Source: Candidatus Zhuqueibacterota bacterium
Lineage (GTDB): Bacteria; Zhuqueibacterota; Zhuqueibacteria; Oceanimicrobiales; Oceanimicrobiaceae
Length of the DNA: 64,000 nucleotides
NCBI GenBank assembly: GCA_029261995.1
Contig: JAJDAF010000055.1
Coordinates: 1-64,000, forward strand
Direction: 5' to 3'
Shown: positions 1 to 10,056 of the stretch, piece after piece
Layout: every line of letters begins with the position of its first letter
Position numbering within the stretch: the stretch's first letter is position 1
Program-made: the position numbers and the translations under genes
Notes under the pieces: generated by a model
Databases searched by the model: none
Seen by the model: only the letters and a program-made list of their open reading frames with translations
What the model was told of the DNA's origin: nothing

Positions 1-157
1 GCTAGAGGCTGGATTTTATCGTAGGGCATTGACCCTGTCAAGGAGACTGGTTTTGCCTTTAGCTGAATGGTCCTCATAGGGCATTGACCCTGAATAGGAG
101 ATTGGTGGAACCGACAAGATTCTACTCCGAATGAACCCCAAATCAGGAGGCATAGTG
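1..157 (+). ncRNA. Bridge-RNA-like leader of an IS110 element (5' end outside window)
   Basis: The sequence upstream of an IS110 transposase start contains two tandem modules. Each carries the same apical hairpin, AGGG-CATTGA-CCCT (23-36 and 78-91), followed by near-identical AGGAGAYTGG (41-50, 96-105). Module 1 is closed by a 9-bp stem, GCTAGAGGC (1-9) with GCCTTTAGC (55-63, one G-U pair), leaving internal loops at 10-22 and 37-54. Module 2 is closed by GGTCC (69-73) with GGAACC (107-112, one bulged A). Stem, two-sided internal loop and apical hairpin, twice in a row, is the layout of target- and donor-binding loops in IS110 bridge RNAs, which lie in the left end upstream of the transposase. 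The folding is by eye. The RNA assignment is inference from position and structure, and the 5' part is cut by the window edge. Confidence 0.45.
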
Positions 158-253
158 ATGCGAGCGGTCGGAGTAGATTTACACAAGAATATGTTTGAGG
201 TGTGCTACTTGAGTGAGAAGGGATTCGGGCGAAAAAATGCCACTAAAAATTAA
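158..253 (+). pseudogene. IS110-family transposase, N-terminal fragment
   Basis: A 31-codon reading frame begins with ATG behind AGGAGG (145-150). It encodes MRAVGVDLHKNMFEVCYL, the typical IS110-family N-terminus with the first acidic residue of the RuvC-like DEDD site in VDLHK. It stops at TAA (251-253), while intact IS110 transposases are about 300-400 residues. The following bases do not restore the family in another frame, so the element looks deleted rather than frameshifted. The product cannot be an active recombinase. The good ribosome site and intact start suggest a fairly recent truncation. Confidence 0.6.
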
Positions 254-280
254 GAAATTTGAGTAGAATCAAAACTTTTT

Positions 281-299
281 ATCATAGGAGTACTATGAT
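281..299. repeat. AT-rich hairpin after the transposase relic
   Basis: Perfect inverted repeat ATCATAG / CTATGAT with 5-nt spacer GAGTA, preceded by AAAACTTTTT. It could be a remnant of the IS right end or a weak terminator reading leftwards. No function is established. Confidence 0.35.
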
Positions 300-369
300 T
301 ACGAGTGTAAGTAACTACACAACCCCAAAATGCGCGTGACTCACGTTTGCCAATATCAATGTAGGCAAG

Positions 370-504
370 TTAAGGGAAGGATAGCATTTCCTGAAGCAGT
401 GCCTGCTGCCCCGCGCGCAACTCGACAAAATAACTTCCCCCGGCCCGCCAGCCGCCGAGCAGAACCGCCACCCTCTGGGCCAATATATTGCAGACCGTCA
501 GCCG
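370..504 (-). pseudogene. Remnant of a T9SS-type C-terminal sorting domain
   Basis: On the minus strand, from about 504 down to a TAA at 370-372, the reading RLTVCNILAQRVAVLLGGWR followed by AGGSYFVELRAG matches the end of the FlgD-like / type IX sorting domain (consensus V-x-N-x-x-G-Q-R-V-x-x-L then A-G-x-x-x-V). No start codon, signal or NFPNPF segment precedes it, so this is a decayed gene end lying between the IS relic and the giant gene. The rest of 254-607 shows no gene. Confidence 0.35.
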
Positions 505-607
505 GGCGGGCAAGCGGACGGGTGGCCTTGACAAAAATGAAACTCAGGCCGTGGCACACACATGCCCTCCTATGGCGACCCTCGGAACGAGAACCACCAC
601 CCTCTCC

Positions 608-3600
608 CTACTCTTCATCAAACACCTGATAATACAAACTCATGAATTCCAGAACCTCATCCTGATAATCCGTCAGCTCCGGTAGATAGTTGACCACAGC
701 CTCGCGAACAGCCTCCGCGAATTCCTGATAGGTGTCGGTCTTGCTTCTGACGTAGGGCTGCAGCCGACGAATCAGCTCGTAGTTGCTTTCGATATTGGCT
801 TCCTTCAGGAAGCTGTCCGGCGTGGTTGTTGGGTCGCCCACTTCCGGCAGCACCCGGCTGATGTAGGTGACGCGGTGCATGATGCGCCACGGCACACCGC
901 TTTCCGCAGCCAGCGCCTGCGCCAGCGCAATGGCGTTGGGGTCGCTGCTCTCCTCGAGCCAGATGCGGTCCACCACTTTGTTCTTGAAGTCCTTGAAATG
1001 CTCTTTGTCCGGTTTCAGGTAAAAAGACATGAAGCGGTAGGCGTCAACCTTGCCGGGTTTCTTCACGGGCGTCGGGTTGTCCGGGTCGGTATGGTCCATC
1101 ACCAGGTTGCCTTTGGCATCGCGCTGGTAGATGTCATTTTCGCCGTCCAAGGTGATATTGAGCGCAAAGCTGTTTTCCGACTCGCGGCTCTTGGTGCGGG
1201 TGACATTGTGGTGTCCGCCCACCAGGGCCTCAAGTTCGAAGAAGATGAGAGCCTTGCTAATGGCGAAGCTGCCCTCGGCGGCAATCCCGCCCATGCCCTT
1301 GAATTGAAACGAGCCGCCCACCGACTCTGTCTGCACTTCCATGGTCTCCTCGGACTCGTTAAACGTGCCGCCATCCGCCGTCCAGACAAAGGTGTTGATC
1401 ATGTTTTGCCTGGCCACCTCCGGCAAATTCTCTGACAAGCCGGCGGTGCTGTGGCGCGAGTAGAGATTGCGCAGCTCCTCCTGCTCGCGCTCGATGGCGG
1501 TTTTCAAGGCATAGGCTTCCTTGGGTTTATAGAAGCTGCGGTCCGGGATACTGTAATCCGCGGTGACATAATTGGCTTCCGGCTCAATGCCGATTTTGCC
1601 GTCGAGCGTGCCCTGCTTGAGGTAGCGCGGGTTGAGCGGGAATGTGATGATGTTCCAGTCCGCCGGAATGTCCGGATTGGGCTGCAGCTTGTAACCCACC
1701 ATGACGCCCGTGCTTTTCAAACGCATGGCGAAGATATCCGCGGTTTCCGATTTCACCAGGGCAAAGCCGAGGTTGCGCGGCACAAAGCGCCTGCCGGTCT
1801 CCGGGTAGGCAATCTCGCCGGGGTTTTCCCAGGCGCCCTGCAACTCCATCTTGCTGGACTGACGGGTGGTTTTGCCGGTGCCGATGCTGGCGTCTTTCAG
1901 CCAACTGTAAGAGGTTTCAAAAACGCCCTTGACGCCGACTTTGAACTGCGTGTCCTCAACCGTGGTGCTGAAACCGAGCCCGGCCGCGGTTGTTGATTTG
2001 AGGCCAACCTGGGCTTTGAACTCCAGCGAGGCATCGATGCCCCGGTCAACCGAAACGGCGTAGGTATCATCGACCTTGTCGGCATCGACGAACTCCACCG
2101 AGCTGGCGCCTTCGTAGTCGCCGTTATCATCGGTCAGATTTTCGCTCGGGACGGGCGGCGCCCCTTCGATGAAGCCGAACAGCTGCGGATCGTATTGCGC
2201 CTGTCCCACCCATTCCAACGACAGATCGCCGACCTTGAAGCCGGTGATGAGATTGAGCGCGCCGCCTTTCAGAAAGGCATAGCAGCGTTTCATCACACCT
2301 AACATGTTGCCCTCGAGGTCAACCTGCACGTCGCCATATTCCTGCACGCCGGGCCGGGTTTCCGTCCGGTCATGAAAATCGTTTTTAATGCCGGCCAGAG
2401 CGTCGCGTACTTTGTAGGACTCTTTGCTGATGGGCGCTGTGGACAAAACGATTTCGGTGTCATGAAATGGCAAGTGCAGTCCGCCGCCGGACTGGTCCAG
2501 CAGCTCCGTCGCCTCGGGATCATCGCAATCGTAATGCGCCACCAACTGCTCCCGTTCCCCAACCAGCCTGCCGAACAGGTTGTCCTGAATCTGCTCTTCC
2601 GTACGAGCCATCTTCCAGATGCGGACTTCGTCCAGCCATCCCAGGAAGCCGTCGGAAAGGGCGCCCGGCTCGACAAAGCCGCCACCGAGCACGATTTGGT
2701 GGACCCCAGCAGCCGATCCCACACCAGAAGCCGCGGTTGCCGCGACCGGTTTGCCATCGACGAAAAGCGTGAGCGTGGATCCCAACGGGTCAGGATTCTT
2801 CGTCCATGCCGGGCCCAAACGCTTGCCGTGGTTGGTACCCGCGGAGTCTTTGGCAAGATTGCCTTCGTTCTCCTCAAAGCGCCACCAGCCGACCAGGCCG
2901 TCTTCACCACCTTTGATTTCGGCGGCGATTTCGCTCGCCTGCAATTGCCGCCGCCAGACCCGGACTTCCGCAATATCACCCTTGAAGTAAGCTACTTTCC
3001 CGGTTTTCGGATCGTAAGCGCGGCCGATTTCAATAGGTTGCTGGCCGCTGCCGATGTTGCCCTTGTATTTGACATAACCGGCACGAGTGCCGTCTACGTA
3101 AAAATCGATATCCCACCACTCAAGGACTTTGGGGACGGAAAATATCTGCCCGGTTTCTGGGTCCGTGTAATCTATGATTTCCGTTTTCGACTGTTTCTTT
3201 CTGGTGACGGCGATTTTGTGGGTTCCCGTCCCCAGCGGTGTCATTTGTACGCGCGAGCCATCGGGCGTGTCCACCAGATTGCTGCCACCCAGAAGCCGGT
3301 TGCGGTGACCCTTGTCTTCAAAGGCAAAGACAAGTCGGCCAGCCGTGTTGAGGTAGAGAGAATAGGGAACGTCCTCATCGGTGCCGTCGTCGATCCTGCC
3401 TTTGCTGAGAATGCCGCGCGGCTCAGCGAAGTCCGCCACACGGATGGTCGCCTCGATTGTCAGATCGTGCGAAATGTTGAGCGTGCGATCGCTGCCGCAA
3501 TCGAGATTGTCATCGACGCCGTCAAACTGCAAGGCGTAGGACTGATTGAACACCGCCGCCAGATGCTTCCACCCGCCCATCGGCAATTCCGACTCTGCCT

Positions 3601-6600
3601 TCACCGCCATGTTGCCAACGCTGGCAAAGGGATTGTAACGCGGAAACGGCGACACGCTCAAGTCGGAATTGCCATGAAGCTTGCCATGATTGGCCCCCGC
3701 GGCCAGATTTATGGCATCATCACCTTCGAATCGCCAATAGGCAACCAGACCCGCCTTCTTGCCGGTCCACTGCTGCTTCATGGTCGCGCGGATGTCGCCT
3801 GCCGTCCGAACCACGTTCCAAATTCGGACCTCGTCCATCTCGCCCAGCAGGGCGTGATTCTCGTTAAAACTACCGTCGTCGGCACTGTCATCGCCCCGGA
3901 ACATGCTGCCCTGGTTCTGTCCAAAAACCAGTGCGCCGCCATCCAAGAGCGTTTCACCGGACGCCACCGTGCCTTCATAGCCAAGCTCGCCGTCTTTGTA
4001 AATCTTGACCTGGCCATTTGAACTCTGCCAGGTGACGGCGATGTGGCGCCATGCGGAACGCCCGTAATAGGGCGCCAGGATCGTGAAAATGTGGTTCAGG
4101 AGCCAGGGATTGTGGCCATATCTCTCTATCAGGGCATCCCGGATCTGCACGGACGCCTCATCGAGCAGCGAAACGCCGGTTGCACCAGTCGCCTGGCCAT
4201 TCACGTAGATATTGAGATCGTTGTGGTCGGTCAACAGGAAGGCGTTATGATTGTCATCCGAATTCGCGTACGAGATCGGAGTTCCGCTGCGGTCGATGGT
4301 CAGGGCACTGGCCCGGACCCAGAACTCCAAAGTCATGGCCTCGCCTGGAAAGCCGTTCAAGCCGGTGATTGCGACGTAATCGTTTGTCGAGCCGTCAAAC
4401 ACTTTGGCGGTTCCCACCTGCAGCAAGCCCATTGCATAGCTGGAGTTCGCGGACCTGTGATTGACCACCCGTGCGACAGTTGTATTCGCAGGCAAGTCGA
4501 GAGGACTGACCCAGGCCTCCAGGGTGAGGTCGCCGTCCACAGCAAAATCTTCCGCCTCTCCTTCTCTGCCGACGTAGCTGTCCGCCCGGCTGAAACTCAC
4601 CGCGCTTCCGGGCGGATCCGCGAACCACTGGCTGGCGGGCACTTCGCCACCGCTGGTAGCGATGCCGTTGACGATATCGCCCTGCTGGTTTTCGGATGAA
4701 ACCACAAACAACAGGGAGCCACTGGCGCCATTGACCGGCAGTTCGTCGCCATCCTGATAGAAATGCATCTTGGCATAATCGAAATCCGGGTTCAGGCCGT
4801 TCAACGTGTCAGCGAATTGGACCGCTTGCCGCGGCACGCCTTGCCAGACTTCCCGCAGCGCCAGATTGCGGGCGACGCCGTCTTTGGGACTGAGGGCAAT
4901 GTTCAAGTCAAGGCCAACCGTGCAGACGTCCGGAGCAGGTCCGTCGGCGATGGCGATGGCAGCGGTCGCCAAATCCGGGCCGGCTGAGCGTGCAATGAAA
5001 TCGATGCGACCGCTGTTTTCAGTCGCTGCCTGGAAGGTCGCCCGGCCGGTCAGGACGTCGTAGTAGGCGACGAAAAACTGGTTATCGTCGCCGCGGAAAT
5101 ACAGATTCAATCGCCCGTTGACGCTCTCGAACAGCAGTGGTGCATCCTGCGTCCAGGCAAATCCCAGCAGCGCACCGCTGATGGTCAAGCCGGTGGGGTC
5201 GACATGCAGGAACGGCAGCGGCAAATGCACTTCGCTGAAGAGCGCCTCCGTCGTCTCCCGGATTGCGGTGATGACATCATACAGATCCTGCAGGCCTGTC
5301 TTCAACACCTGCAGTTGTTCTACTTTTTCCTCGTCGCCCGTGAGTTCTGTCGGCACACCGAACAATAGATTCAAGTCCTGCCAACTCTCAGCGTCATTGT
5401 TGACCAGGATGGGGATAAGCTGACCAGCATTGCCATTGCTGCCGGCAAAATCAACAAATTCGTACTCCAGAAAGAAGTAGAATGGCGTCGTGCTGCCAGC
5501 CTCGCCGTTGAGTTGCTGCGCAAGCACGGCATATGTGCTCTGGTGCAAATCGATGTCTTGCCAGACGCTGCTGACCGGCAGGAGATCATCAACAGGCTTG
5601 GCCTCTTGCACGGTGTCATTGCTGATATCGTAGATGAGAAACAGATCGTTCTTGAACAGGTGAATTGAGTCCTGATCACGATAGGCCGCGGAGTCAACCT
5701 CACTCTGCCAGTCGGACGGCAGAGCTGTCCACGTGTCGGCAATTTTCTGTGGACTCTCAAATCGCCACTTTTCGTCTGCGTCCACCGGGCTCGGCACAAC
5801 CTTGACGAGACTGTCGCCCTTGAGAAAATAGATGGCGTTGTTGCCATGACTGACAGCGGCGTCAATTCCTTCCGTCTTCCAGGTATCGGGAAGCCCTGGC
5901 CACAGGTTGGCAATCGAATCCACGGGTCCCGCCACGCGGTCGGGATTTGCAAAAACGCACTGGTCGCCGCGGAAGAAGTAATAGCCGTCTTCGCCATTGA
6001 GATCGATGCGGAAGGCCGCGTCGAACTTGAGGGTTTCATCCGAGGTTTCGGTATCGCCACGAAGCGCCGTGATGTGTCCGTCAATTTCATCCAGCCAGCC
6101 CTGCAGATTCGACTCACGCGTCGGATTGTCTCCTGCAATGTCTTCGACTTTCAGGGCGTCGTCATCATCAAGAAACGACAGGATAATCTCATCCGCGCCC
6201 GGCGGTTCAGCCGGCGTGTAGTGCTGCACTTCAGCGGCAATGCTCTCATTTTGCGCAATGAGCCCGAGCTTAGTCTGCTCGTCATCACGAATTTGCGTCA
6301 GCAGCTCATCGATGGAAGCAGCCTGACCGCTGGCATCGGCGCGCTGAATGGGGTCGCCAAGCTCGACCACATCCGGAATCAGAGCCAGCTTGCCTTCCCT
6401 GGAGATGCCAAAATCAACAGCCGCGATGTAGTCGCGCGCGCCATTTTCATCATCGTCTGCAACAGCCGCAGGTTCGGAAGTCGCCGCAGCCAGCATCACG
6501 CGGGCGCTGCGCTTGACCGGCGTTTGCACATCCGGATTGTAGCCGGTGCCGGCATTCTCCTGTTGGTGATAGAGGTAGGCTGACAGTCCGCCACTCAGCT

Positions 6601-8893
6601 CTCTCCCCACAAACGAAAAGCTGGAGCGCCGCACCCCGGGATGGTCGCCCACCGGAGCATCGGAATAGACCCACGGCGACGACAGATCCATGATCAGCGT
6701 GCCAGGCCAGCGGTAAACCAGACCCGGCTCACCGCTAGCGATCTGCTGGTTCATGCCGGCGGCAATTTCAGATTTGGTTAGTGCCTTGTTCCAGACACGC
6801 ACTTCATACAAGCTGCCATTGAAGGCATCCTCAGCTTCAAATCCCAGTTCGGCGTTGTCGGGGTCAAAAACGCCGTCTATGAAATCTTGATCCTGGCCCA
6901 AAACCAGGCTGCCGCCCGAGAGGATTTCAGCGCCTCGTGCGACCGTGGCCGTGCCGCCGGAGGCCACTTCTCGACCATCTTTATAGATCTTGATCTTGCC
7001 GTCCGAGCTTTTCCAGGTCACGGCCAGATGGCGCCATTTGCCGTCTCGAAAGGAGATGCCGGTGCCACCGGTTCGCACAGAGCCGATGCTGATGTCGAGA
7101 TTGCTTTGATTCTGCAAACGAAAGGCATTGCCGCTTTCTGAGTTGGCGTAGGAAAACATCGTGCCCTTGCCGGCGTCATCGGATTTCAACCAACATTCGA
7201 CAGTCAGTTCGGTCTGTGGAAAACCGGCAAGCGCTTTCTCCTGAACATAGGTCTCCATGCTGCCGTCGAAGACCATGGCATTGCCGTCGAGCGTTGCTTC
7301 GTCAACCACCGTCGGCGTGTCCGAGGAGACAAAATCGGCGCCGTCCGTGCAGGCGCCGTCGTTACGATTGTCGGTCTGGTCGTGAACCGTGGTTCCTGAG
7401 CCTTCATCGAATCGCCAATAACCGATAAGCTCGGGCTCATTGCCGACCAGTCGATGGTTCATCTCCTCGCGAATCTCGTAGTCTGAGATTTGGCGACTCC
7501 ACAAACGCACCTCATCGATGAGGCCGCGAAAGTCCCGGCCAAACGTCAGACCTTCGCCCAGCGTGATCGTCTGCGGCTCGCCGGTACTGGCATCCGGCGC
7601 CGCCAGCTTGCCATTATATTCCTGGATGCCATCGAGGTGGATCGCCACCCTTCCCTCCTGGTTCTCCCAGGAAACAGTCAGGTGATGCCAAACGCCGTCG
7701 CCAAGAGAGATTCCGGTAGAGCCGCTGCTGGCGCCATTGATCGCGATAACCAGATCGCCGGGCTCGGAGACTGAAAATGCGCTGGCGCCATTGCCATAGT
7801 CGAGCAGCTTGCCGGTCTGCGCGGCGCTGTCCGTTTTCAGCCAGCACTCGAAGCTAAAGGCCTCCAGGGCCTGCGTGCCCGCAGCGTTGAGCGCGCTCAC
7901 GGTCACGGCAGGGGTTTCACCACTGGCGTTGGCCTCGGCGCTAAAAGCCAGGGCCCACTCCGCGAATCCGCTCCTGCTGATCTTTGGGATGAGCGCTCGT
8001 CCGGTGAACGGATCGGTGCCGGGTTTGCGCTCGAAAACATCGTCCTGATAAATGGGCTCCGGGCTGGTATAGTAGCGCGTGCCACGGGTGTTGAACAGGC
8101 CGTCTTTGGCGCGCTCGATGTTGAATGAGTCGATTCTATCGTTGTTGTAAGCGAAAATCTGCCAGCGCTCGACCTCCGGCAGAGAGGTCGGCAGGAGCAG
8201 GACACTGAATTGTCCATCCTGTAGATTCTTAATCAGATCCAGTTCATAGGTTGGCTCAAAGAAAGCGGTCTTTTCCATGTCCTCGGTGTTGAGCGTGTCC
8301 TTGCGGCTGGCCGGCAAGTCTTTGTTGCGGCTGCGCTGAAACCGGACTTCCCGCTTCGGCTTTAAGATGCCGGCGGAGAAAACGAAACGGTCCACCAGCA
8401 TGGTGTTGTTCACCAGCGGCACGGCATCGACTTCTACGTTGTCGGCATCTTCGCCGGCGACGGATTGGCGAAACATGTAGATGTGCTTGCCGTCCGAAAG
8501 CACCTGGAATGGCGCGAGCGCGGTCAGCCTTGCCGTGGTGGAGCGGAAGAAATCCTTCTCCTTCTCATCCACAAAAGAACCGTCGGTGACCGCTTCATCG
8601 CTGGTTTTGCGGTAGAGCGGCATCTGGTGCAGCGCCAGCCGGAAACCAACCGTCGCGAATTCGTTCGGAAACCGCACCTCCAGAGGCTCGGTGTCCCAGT
8701 AGTTGATATCGAGTGGCGAGCTGATGTCCTCTCGGTCGAAATCGAGAACTGAGTAGTAGATGCGTTTGGCGGCGTCCATGGCAAACGCGAGCACAGTGCC
8801 TTCGTGGCGGACCACCGCGGTGTGTTCGAATGCGTACCCGGATGGCGACTGCTCATATGACTTGACGAATTGCTTGTCGAGTAGAGTACTCAT
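608..8893 (-). CDS. Giant LamG / hemopexin-repeat protein
   Basis: A 2761-residue protein, ATG start behind AGGGGC. Concanavalin-like LamG jellyroll domains, recognisable by F-D-G...T-x-E-x-W and G-x-W-x-H-x-A-V-T-W, lie at about 340-485, 538-715, 1435-1500 (partial), 1500-1705, 1783-2000 and 2020-2115 (partial). Hemopexin-like blades (YYFFRGDQCV, IYFLKGDSLV, IHLFKNDLFL) lie at about 955-1120. The C-terminal 640 residues match no family I recognise; they contain long alternating polar/hydrophobic stretches and a glycine-rich segment near 2450-2500 that could form beta hairpins. No Sec, Tat or lipoprotein signal and no C-terminal sorting domain are visible, so the export route is unclear. LamG and hemopexin folds usually bind glycans, proteins or heme; an adhesin- or toxin-like surface protein is inference. 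The gene stands alone on its strand. Confidence 0.8.
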   Translation of the reverse strand: MSTLLDKQFVKSYEQSPSGYAFEHTAVVRHEGTVLAFAMDAAKRIYYSVLDFDREDISSPLDINYWDTEPLEVRFPNEFATVGFRLALHQMPLYRKTSDEAVTDGSFVDEKEKDFFRSTTARLTALAPFQVLSDGKHIYMFRQSVAGEDADNVEVDAVPLVNNTMLVDRFVFSAGILKPKREVRFQRSRNKDLPASRKDTLNTEDMEKTAFFEPTYELDLIKNLQDGQFSVLLLPTSLPEVERWQIFAYNNDRIDSFNIERAKDGLFNTRGTRYYTSPEPIYQDDVFERKPGTDPFTGRALIPKISRSGFAEWALAFSAEANASGETPAVTVSALNAAGTQALEAFSFECWLKTDSAAQTGKLLDYGNGASAFSVSEPGDLVIAINGASSGSTGISLGDGVWHHLTVSWENQEGRVAIHLDGIQEYNGKLAAPDASTGEPQTITLGEGLTFGRDFRGLIDEVRLWSRQISDYEIREEMNHRLVGNEPELIGYWRFDEGSGTTVHDQTDNRNDGACTDGADFVSSDTPTVVDEATLDGNAMVFDGSMETYVQEKALAGFPQTELTVECWLKSDDAGKGTMFSYANSESGNAFRLQNQSNLDISIGSVRTGGTGISFRDGKWRHLAVTWKSSDGKIKIYKDGREVASGGTATVARGAEILSGGSLVLGQDQDFIDGVFDPDNAELGFEAEDAFNGSLYEVRVWNKALTKSEIAAGMNQQIASGEPGLVYRWPGTLIMDLSSPWVYSDAPVGDHPGVRRSSFSFVGRELSGGLSAYLYHQQENAGTGYNPDVQTPVKRSARVMLAAATSEPAAVADDDENGARDYIAAVDFGISREGKLALIPDVVELGDPIQRADASGQAASIDELLTQIRDDEQTKLGLIAQNESIAAEVQHYTPAEPPGADEIILSFLDDDDALKVEDIAGDNPTRESNLQGWLDEIDGHITALRGDTETSDETLKFDAAFRIDLNGEDGYYFFRGDQCVFANPDRVAGPVDSIANLWPGLPDTWKTEGIDAAVSHGNNAIYFLKGDSLVKVVPSPVDADEKWRFESPQKIADTWTALPSDWQSEVDSAAYRDQDSIHLFKNDLFLIYDISNDTVQEAKPVDDLLPVSSVWQDIDLHQSTYAVLAQQLNGEAGSTTPFYFFLEYEFVDFAGSNGNAGQLIPILVNNDAESWQDLNLLFGVPTELTGDEEKVEQLQVLKTGLQDLYDVITAIRETTEALFSEVHLPLPFLHVDPTGLTISGALLGFAWTQDAPLLFESVNGRLNLYFRGDDNQFFVAYYDVLTGRATFQAATENSGRIDFIARSAGPDLATAAIAIADGPAPDVCTVGLDLNIALSPKDGVARNLALREVWQGVPRQAVQFADTLNGLNPDFDYAKMHFYQDGDELPVNGASGSLLFVVSSENQQGDIVNGIATSGGEVPASQWFADPPGSAVSFSRADSYVGREGEAEDFAVDGDLTLEAWVSPLDLPANTTVARVVNHRSANSSYAMGLLQVGTAKVFDGSTNDYVAITGLNGFPGEAMTLEFWVRASALTIDRSGTPISYANSDDNHNAFLLTDHNDLNIYVNGQATGATGVSLLDEASVQIRDALIERYGHNPWLLNHIFTILAPYYGRSAWRHIAVTWQSSNGQVKIYKDGELGYEGTVASGETLLDGGALVFGQNQGSMFRGDDSADDGSFNENHALLGEMDEVRIWNVVRTAGDIRATMKQQWTGKKAGLVAYWRFEGDDAINLAAGANHGKLHGNSDLSVSPFPRYNPFASVGNMAVKAESELPMGGWKHLAAVFNQSYALQFDGVDDNLDCGSDRTLNISHDLTIEATIRVADFAEPRGILSKGRIDDGTDEDVPYSLYLNTAGRLVFAFEDKGHRNRLLGGSNLVDTPDGSRVQMTPLGTGTHKIAVTRKKQSKTEIIDYTDPETGQIFSVPKVLEWWDIDFYVDGTRAGYVKYKGNIGSGQQPIEIGRAYDPKTGKVAYFKGDIAEVRVWRRQLQASEIAAEIKGGEDGLVGWWRFEENEGNLAKDSAGTNHGKRLGPAWTKNPDPLGSTLTLFVDGKPVAATAASGVGSAAGVHQIVLGGGFVEPGALSDGFLGWLDEVRIWKMARTEEQIQDNLFGRLVGEREQLVAHYDCDDPEATELLDQSGGGLHLPFHDTEIVLSTAPISKESYKVRDALAGIKNDFHDRTETRPGVQEYGDVQVDLEGNMLGVMKRCYAFLKGGALNLITGFKVGDLSLEWVGQAQYDPQLFGFIEGAPPVPSENLTDDNGDYEGASSVEFVDADKVDDTYAVSVDRGIDASLEFKAQVGLKSTTAAGLGFSTTVEDTQFKVGVKGVFETSYSWLKDASIGTGKTTRQSSKMELQGAWENPGEIAYPETGRRFVPRNLGFALVKSETADIFAMRLKSTGVMVGYKLQPNPDIPADWNIITFPLNPRYLKQGTLDGKIGIEPEANYVTADYSIPDRSFYKPKEAYALKTAIEREQEELRNLYSRHSTAGLSENLPEVARQNMINTFVWTADGGTFNESEETMEVQTESVGGSFQFKGMGGIAAEGSFAISKALIFFELEALVGGHHNVTRTKSRESENSFALNITLDGENDIYQRDAKGNLVMDHTDPDNPTPVKKPGKVDAYRFMSFYLKPDKEHFKDFKNKVVDRIWLEESSDPNAIALAQALAAESGVPWRIMHRVTYISRVLPEVGDPTTTPDSFLKEANIESNYELIRRLQPYVRSKTDTYQEFAEAVREAVVNYLPELTDYQDEVLEFMSLYYQVFDEE

Positions 8894-9025
8894 GGTTTCG
8901 CCCCTATTTTGTTATGGAAAGATCACGACTCCTGACAAACTCCCTTACCCAAATTGCATGAACAACCGTAGCTGACATCGCGAGGCTTGTTTGCCTAAGC
9001 AACCTCCTGCGTACCTGGTTGACGA

Positions 9026-9910
9026 TCACAATGCTACATTCAACAGAGAAAGCTTGTAGGTCAAAAACGACTGTCCAATGAAAGGGGAATCTTGTGTCAT
9101 TTGAAGCTCTAGCTCTGGAATGCCTAACCTCACATCTGACTTCTCAAGATTCACGGCTCCCGAATACTTCGACTTTGCAGCAGAATAATACCCCTGAATA
9201 GCGCCGTAGGAAGTCAGCAAGGGTTTCCCAAACAGAATTATCAGCGCTGCAACACCGGGGTTCTCAATATGAAGGCTACCTTCAAATGCCAGAATACCGA
9301 TTGCTGAACCTGCTAAGCCGCCCAGAAAGCCGGCTGCCATCGTTCGGTAACCATCATCAAACTCACCGGCAGTCTGAACGCCCGCTGCGCTAAAAAATGC
9401 AGAACCAACGCCCCATACCAAATAGAACTCAGCCCTCGATGGATCATCCCTGAGGCGCGACCCATAAACAAACAGGGTTGTGATCACACCACCAAAAAGT
9501 GAGCCCGCATAACCAGGGAAAAGTTCTCTCATTCGTTTGCGCTCTGTCTCTATTCTGTAGAAAATTTCACTGTCCGTCCGGCCAGAGCTTGGCAAATACT
9601 TGTTGATCTGTTCAGTAATACCTTGCAATAACAAGATGCTGACGCTAAGCGTTTTGGAAACAGGCTTGCCATCTTCAGTGGTCTGCAATTCCAGCACGAT
9701 GTTGTTGCTGTCTTTCAAAAAGAATCTAGCGGAATAGAAGTCGTCAACGCTTGGGAAAAGAACATACTTTTCTCGCTCTGTCTTGTCAATTTTATTGCCG
9801 ACAAGATCATGGATCAGGAGAGGAGCGGATGCCTCCTGGCCGACGCTCTCAGAAAACAAAAATAGGATGATTATGAATAGAAGCTTGGGTCGGGTTCGTG
9901 ATTCTGCCAT
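9026..9910 (-). CDS. Exported protein of unknown function
   Basis: About 294 residues from the ATG giving MAESRTRPKLLF, chosen because GTGGGG lies upstream and because it gives a clean signal peptide ending near SVGQEASA. An upstream ATG at 9934 would add eight residues. The mature N-terminal part looks soluble and mixed alpha/beta. The second half has several short hydrophobic glycine/alanine-rich segments (around YAGSLFGGVITTLFVYG and AAGFLGGLAGSAIGILAF), then a polar tail ending in alternating residues. An inner- or outer-membrane location is possible. No family recognised. Base composition is lower in GC than the genes to the left and right. Confidence 0.6.
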   Translation of the reverse strand: MAESRTRPKLLFIIILFLFSESVGQEASAPLLIHDLVGNKIDKTEREKYVLFPSVDDFYSARFFLKDSNNIVLELQTTEDGKPVSKTLSVSILLLQGITEQINKYLPSSGRTDSEIFYRIETERKRMRELFPGYAGSLFGGVITTLFVYGSRLRDDPSRAEFYLVWGVGSAFFSAAGVQTAGEFDDGYRTMAAGFLGGLAGSAIGILAFEGSLHIENPGVAALIILFGKPLLTSYGAIQGYYSAAKSKYSGAVNLEKSDVRLGIPELELQMTQDSPFIGQSFLTYKLSLLNVAL

Positions 9911-10056
9911 GTAACTACCCCACAAGACTGACATGAAACGCGAATCTCATCCGGCCAAAACGGCTGAACCGCGGCCGGTAGATGAGAGATCTGGTAGAAG
10001 GCAAGAGAAAGGTAGCAAAGCGGCGCGGGCATGTCAACAAAAATAAGACAGGATGG

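Noticed and set aside
330-629. Plus-strand frame near the left end
   Set aside because: Proline/arginine-rich, no ribosome site, and it covers a minus-strand sorting-domain remnant.
2372-4021. 549-codon plus-strand open frame
   Set aside because: Antisense to the LamG gene; no ribosome site or domain, and arises from the codon bias of the real gene.
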